A DNA stretch of 64,000 nucleotides. Source: Methanobacteriota archaeon (GTDB lineage Archaea; Halobacteriota; Methanomicrobia; Methanomicrobiales; Methanoculleaceae). Positions 60,734 to 64,000 of this stretch are shown here, piece by piece. The notes beneath the pieces are model-generated. The model was not told where the DNA came from. It did not search any database and saw only the letters and a list, made by a program, of their open reading frames with translations. Both the position numbers and the translations under genes were made by a program. The stretch covers positions 35,519-99,518 of the forward strand of contig JAEWLJ010000005.1 of the NCBI GenBank assembly GCA_023393455.1. The letters are read 5' to 3'. Positions within the stretch are counted from its first letter, which is position 1; each line of letters opens with the position of its first letter.

Positions 60734-61738
60734 ATGAGACCGGATTGGATCCTCAGGCGAGGTTTCGTCATACTCCTCGCCGTCTCTCTCCTTGCCCTCT
60801 GTGCCGGAGAGGCCGGGGCCCGCGGGCCGACGATCAACGATATCCAGCCCCACGACACCATCTTTGTCTACGAGGAGGGGCTCAACCTCACAGAACTCCG
60901 CGACCCGGCCACGAACAACCCCGTCACGGAACTGCGGAGGTACCAGGACGACAGACCCGACCGTGGGGTCGAAAGGAGCATCCCGGTCGGTGACGACACG
61001 AACTTCGAGGTGCAGGAGTTCTTCCTCCACGGGGACTACGGGACATACTACGCCTTCAACCCCACCGACGGAGCGACAGCACAGGTCATGATCCGCGAAC
61101 CGCGGCTCTTCATGGACGTGGTGCTCGCGAACCCCCATCACAACGAGCCCCTGGAAGGGCTGACCGTCTCCCCGAACACCCGGATAGCCTTCAGGATAGC
61201 CGCCCCCGATGTCGGGGCGTTCTACCAGGCGGGCGGGGTCTACCCGGCGACGATCGATATCGTGCTCACCACGCCGGGCGGCGCCGAGACGACGATGATC
61301 GGCGGGGTCAACCTTGCCGGGCTCAACGTCAGTTCGACCCGGTTCTACACCGACGACCCCGCGAGACCCGGCGCGGTCCGTATCGGTGATCTCGGGAGAC
61401 CGGGGGAGTATTCCGTCCGGGCGGTGTGGAGGACGCCTTCGGGGTTCGACGCCTACGCTCCTGACTCCGCGCCGGTGACGTTCACGGTAGCAAACCGTGT
61501 CGGGGTGGCTCCGACACCGACGCCGACCGCCACCGCAACCGTGACGGCCACCCCCACGCCGACGCCGACGACGGTTCCGACGACTCCGCCCACAACCACC
61601 GCAACCGTGCCGGCAACCCCGACGGTGGTTGAGACAACCGTTCCGGCAACCCCGACACCGACCGCAGCGCCGCTCCCGGCCGCCCTGGCTGCAGCAGCGG
61701 TCGGGTTCGCCCTCGTGCTCGCCGGCAGGCGCAGGTAG
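60734..61738 (+). CDS. DUF3821-type surface protein
   Basis: From ATG 60734 the product has 334 residues: signal peptide (VILLAVSLLALCAGEAGARG), the DUF3821 opening (INDIQPHDTIFVYEEGLNLT), a second domain (RFYTDDPARPGAVRIGDLGR), then a long Thr/Pro-rich stalk and a C-terminal helix with a basic end. DUF3821 is found in methanomicrobial surface proteins. Function unknown. Confidence 0.82.
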   Translation: MRPDWILRRGFVILLAVSLLALCAGEAGARGPTINDIQPHDTIFVYEEGLNLTELRDPATNNPVTELRRYQDDRPDRGVERSIPVGDDTNFEVQEFFLHGDYGTYYAFNPTDGATAQVMIREPRLFMDVVLANPHHNEPLEGLTVSPNTRIAFRIAAPDVGAFYQAGGVYPATIDIVLTTPGGAETTMIGGVNLAGLNVSSTRFYTDDPARPGAVRIGDLGRPGEYSVRAVWRTPSGFDAYAPDSAPVTFTVANRVGVAPTPTPTATATVTATPTPTPTTVPTTPPTTTATVPATPTVVETTVPATPTPTAAPLPAALAAAAVGFALVLAGRRR

Positions 61739-61742
61739 AGGA

Positions 61743-62060
61743 TCAACAGAACCGGCAGCCGCAACCGCCGGCCGCGTCCCGGATATGGCGGAGAGCGGCC
61801 TCCGCCCATTTTACGACGGCGGGATCGGCGTCCTCGAGCGCCTCCGTGAGCGCCGGAACCGCTCCCGCATCCCCGATCATCCCGAGGGTGTAGGCCGCCC
61901 ACATCCGGAGGCGGGGATCGGGATCGTCGAGGAGGGAGAGGAGCGGCGGGAGGGCAGCAGGGCCGATGCCGGCGAGGTCCCTCGCCGCCGCCATCCGGTC
62001 AGCACTGCTGCCGTCGCGGAGGATACCGATCAGCGCATCCGTTCTGTCCATTACGTCCAT
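61743..62060 (-). CDS. HEAT-repeat protein
   Basis: The 105-residue product has about three HEAT repeats (AAARDLAGIGPAALPPLLSL; LRMWAAYTLGMIGDAGAVPA; VVKWAEAALRHIRDAA). Its Cys-rich end CGCRFC may bind metal. It acts as a protein-interaction scaffold; partner unknown. Confidence 0.8.
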   Translation of the reverse strand: MDVMDRTDALIGILRDGSSADRMAAARDLAGIGPAALPPLLSLLDDPDPRLRMWAAYTLGMIGDAGAVPALTEALEDADPAVVKWAEAALRHIRDAAGGCGCRFC

Positions 62061-62124
62061 GGTTGTTCTTCGATGCGAAAGGGGAAAAAGGTACACGCGA
62101 CGCTTGCACGCTGCCAAAAAAAGG

Positions 62125-63087
62125 TCAGTGGGTCTGCCGGTAGTAGTCCCACTCATCGATGACAGTTCCGTTTGCAAAGATGCAGACGCCGTACTCGCTC
62201 CCGTCGGGGTTCTGCCGGATCTCGTAGGCGTGGCCCTGCTCGATGCACCAGGCCGCGGCCGGGTTCGCGATCCCGGCAGTTTTGCCGCATGCAGAGCAGG
62301 CCCACGGGACGGCGAGGATCTCGACCGGCGTCCCCCACTGCTGGATGGTCATGACGTCTTCCTTCACCTCCCCGACGAAGGCAAGACGCATCCCGTCGAC
62401 GCGATAGATCTCGTTCAGGTCGAGCGGGAGGTACTTCGCGCCGTCGTCGGCGACGATACCATAGAAACCGCCCTCGAGGTCGACATAAGTGACCGTCCCG
62501 GTCGTTGCGACGTAGGTCGCGTTTCCTGCCCTATCGATGGCGATGACCTCGACGGGGATCCCCCACTGCTGGATGGTCGTGACATCCTCCTTGATCTGGG
62601 CAGCAAACGTCACGTTCATGCCGTCGACCTGCCAGGCCTCATCGAGACCGAGCGGGAGGTAGCGCTCGCCGCTCCCGGCGACGAGGCCGTAGAACCCACC
62701 CTCGAGATCGATGTAGGTGACCGTGGCGTTCCCGGAGACGAGCCGGACGCCGTCGATCGCCTCGATCGAACGGATCACGACCGGGGTTCCCCACATCTGG
62801 ATCCCTGTGACGTCTTTCCCCACGTCGGCGCTGAATGCCACCCGGAGGCCGTCCTGCCGGTACTCCGCCGGGAGGTCGGCGGGGAGGTAGTTCCGGCCGC
62901 CATCGGCGACGATACCGTAGAACCCGCCTTCAAGATCGATGTAGGTGACCGTGCCGTTCCCGGAGACGCGCTCGGCCGCCGTCTCATCTCCCCCGGCGGC
63001 GATGCAGCCGCAGGCGACGATGGCCCCGAAGAGAACGAGGACGATGACCATATAGTTCGGACTAAATCCCGTCATAAGCATCAACAC
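62125..63087 (-). CDS. Lipoprotein with three tandem repeats and a DUF333 domain
   Basis: The 320-residue product begins with a hydrophobic helix and lipobox-like VACGCIA. It then has three copies of an approximately 75-residue unit, GTVTYIDLEGGFYGIVADGG repeated with variation around IQQWGTPVEV. The C-terminus is a DUF333 domain (ANPAAAWCIEQGHAYEIRQN; YGVCIFANGTVIDEWDYYR). The repeats face outside the cell. Function unknown. Confidence 0.78.
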   Translation of the reverse strand: MLMLMTGFSPNYMVIVLVLFGAIVACGCIAAGGDETAAERVSGNGTVTYIDLEGGFYGIVADGGRNYLPADLPAEYRQDGLRVAFSADVGKDVTGIQMWGTPVVIRSIEAIDGVRLVSGNATVTYIDLEGGFYGLVAGSGERYLPLGLDEAWQVDGMNVTFAAQIKEDVTTIQQWGIPVEVIAIDRAGNATYVATTGTVTYVDLEGGFYGIVADDGAKYLPLDLNEIYRVDGMRLAFVGEVKEDVMTIQQWGTPVEILAVPWACSACGKTAGIANPAAAWCIEQGHAYEIRQNPDGSEYGVCIFANGTVIDEWDYYRQTH

Positions 63088-63200
63088 CGATACATTGCGC
63101 CGTTCGGGGTAAGTAAATTGCCTTAACTACGAAGGGATTCGGAGTTATCCGCGCGAAAGGGCCATACACCGGCCGGGAAAAAAGTTATTGAAAGGAGCGG

Positions 63201-64000
63201 TCAGCGTCCCCCGACGCCGCCGCCGCCAAAGCCGCCGCCACCGCCGAACGATCCGCCGCCGCCAAAGCCGCCGCTGCCGCCGCCCGAGGAGGGCGGGGAG
63301 TAGAGGACGATCGGGGCAAAGATCACCGGCATGTTCGAGTAGAGCGGCATCCCGACGTCCGGGAGGTCGATACGCAGGTTCTTCATCGCCGCCTCCACTT
63401 TATCGCCGAGGCCGAGCGCCGTCCCGTAGACCAGCCACTCTCCCCACATCGAGAGATCGGCGGGGGAGTACTGCCGGATCAGCGCGAGATCCGAGAGGAA
63501 GTAGGAGAACGCGTCCCACTCGAGTTTCTCCTTGTAGTGGTCGCCCCTCCAGAACCCGAAGAGCGTCGAGGGGAAGAGGGCCGCGATCCCGACCTGGACC
63601 GCGGCGATGAAGGCGAGGACGCTTGCCGGAATCAGGAGATAGGCCGCGCCCGGCGCAAGGATGAACGCGAGGATAGATAGCCCGCACGGGATGGCGCCGA
63701 GGAAGATGAGCGGGAGGATCATCGTCCGGCCGTCCTTGATATACCGGTAGCCGAGCGAGGTGTCCACGTCCCGGGTCAGGCCGGCAAGCGACTGCTGGTA
63801 CTGCTCGATCCGGTGCTGATAACCCGGGCTCCGCCGGGCGGTCCGGGCGAACTCCTCGAGATCGGCGGTGTCCACGACGTGATCGTCGGCGATGTTGCCG
63901 AGGAAGTTGAGCACCCGCTGCTCGTAGGGATCGGTCGACTCTCCCGAGACGATCTGGACCGTGACGCCTTTACCATCCGGTTTTTCAGTCACCACGATCT
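63201..64000 (-). CDS. DUF2207-like membrane protein (C-terminal part, cut by window edge)
   Basis: The frame is open to the right edge, so the N-terminus lies outside. Visible parts: a soluble segment ([20 protein letters not shown]), two membrane helices ([40 protein letters not shown]), the DUF2207 segment [20 protein letters not shown], and a Gly/Ser-rich tail ([18 protein letters not shown]). Function unknown. Confidence 0.75.
   Translation of the reverse strand, partial: IVVTEKPDGKGVTVQIVSGESTDPYEQRVLNFLGNIADDHVVDTADLEEFARTARRSPGYQHRIEQYQQSLAGLTRDVDTSLGYRYIKDGRTMILPLIFLGAIPCGLSILAFILAPGAAYLLIPASVLAFIAAVQVGIAALFPSTLFGFWRGDHYKEKLEWDAFSYFLSDLALIRQYSPADLSMWGEWLVYGTALGLGDKVEAAMKNLRIDLPDVGMPLYSNMPVIFAPIVLYSPPSSGGGSGGFGGGGSFGGGGGFGGGGVGGR

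Noticed and set aside
1..64000. CRISPR arrays, insertion sequences, integrases or phage genes
   Set aside because: No spaced direct repeats, transposase motifs or integrase motifs were seen in the window.

Overview
The window is a GC-rich piece of an archaeal chromosome. It most resembles a methanogen of the order Methanomicrobiales, and Methanoculleus-like gene content is my best guess. Archaeal markers are the HMG-CoA synthase/thiolase/DUF35 operon with HMG-CoA reductase, eIF1A, aEF1B, a 7S SRP RNA, a Trm5-type tRNA methyltransferase and two UbiA-type prenyltransferases. Methanogen markers are an MfnE-type methanofuran kinase, an FmdE-like protein, a coenzyme-F390-synthetase-like ligase, a small sulfite-reductase-like protein and a DUF3821 surface protein. 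Gene names and family calls come from reading the proteins; no database search was run.

Layout. 1-6 kb: start of a riboflavin kinase gene, then a regulator-led mevalonate operon, a Trm5-like gene and hmgA. 6-9.3 kb: acetyltransferase, DUF1015 protein, hisG and an FmdE-like protein. 9.5-13.2 kb: a six-gene operon of one lipoprotein and five small pilin-like membrane proteins. 13.4-32 kb: eIF1A, membrane and secreted proteins, an ATP-cone nuclease, a ketopantoate-reductase-like protein, a flavoprotein, two UbiA enzymes, a degenerate RNase-III-like protein, a cupredoxin, a sugar-dehydrogenase-like propeller protein, a large DUF2298 membrane protein and a sulfite-reductase-like protein. 30.6-33.1 kb: two MinD/ferredoxin ATPases and two NifX-like proteins. 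33.3-38.2 kb: a LonC-like protease, a cysteine desulfurase and a phosphohexomutase.

38.2-40.8 kb looks like a rearranged or accessory junction. It holds a CAT-anticodon tRNA, a tRNA relic upstream of it, a membrane-anchored resolvase-like protein, DUF134 and DUF5320 genes, an orphan antitoxin, the 3' end of a lost surface-protein gene and a second tRNA relic. 40.8-49.3 kb carries a SulP transporter and a membrane/stress cluster in which AI-2E-type and SpoIIAA-type genes recur, one of the AI-2E copies being a relic. 49.4-64 kb carries a zinc-ribbon methyltransferase, the SRP RNA tightly followed by mdh, aEF1B with its small zinc-finger partner, mfnE, a secreted PLD protein, a pair of small regulators, an FTR-rubredoxin/glutaredoxin pair, several surface proteins, a SLC13 permease, and a DUF2207 protein cut by the right edge.

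The strongest unexplained signals are as follows. A near-identical palindromic operator of about 22 bp lies upstream of a NifX-like gene and of the DUF5320-DUF134 operon, with a weaker copy before the second NifX-like gene, which suggests one regulon split over 7 kb. The pilin-like operon has a gene whose perfect Shine-Dalgarno sequence points to an ATA codon. At the 40.6-kb junction a truncated surface-protein tail abuts a pseudo-tRNA.
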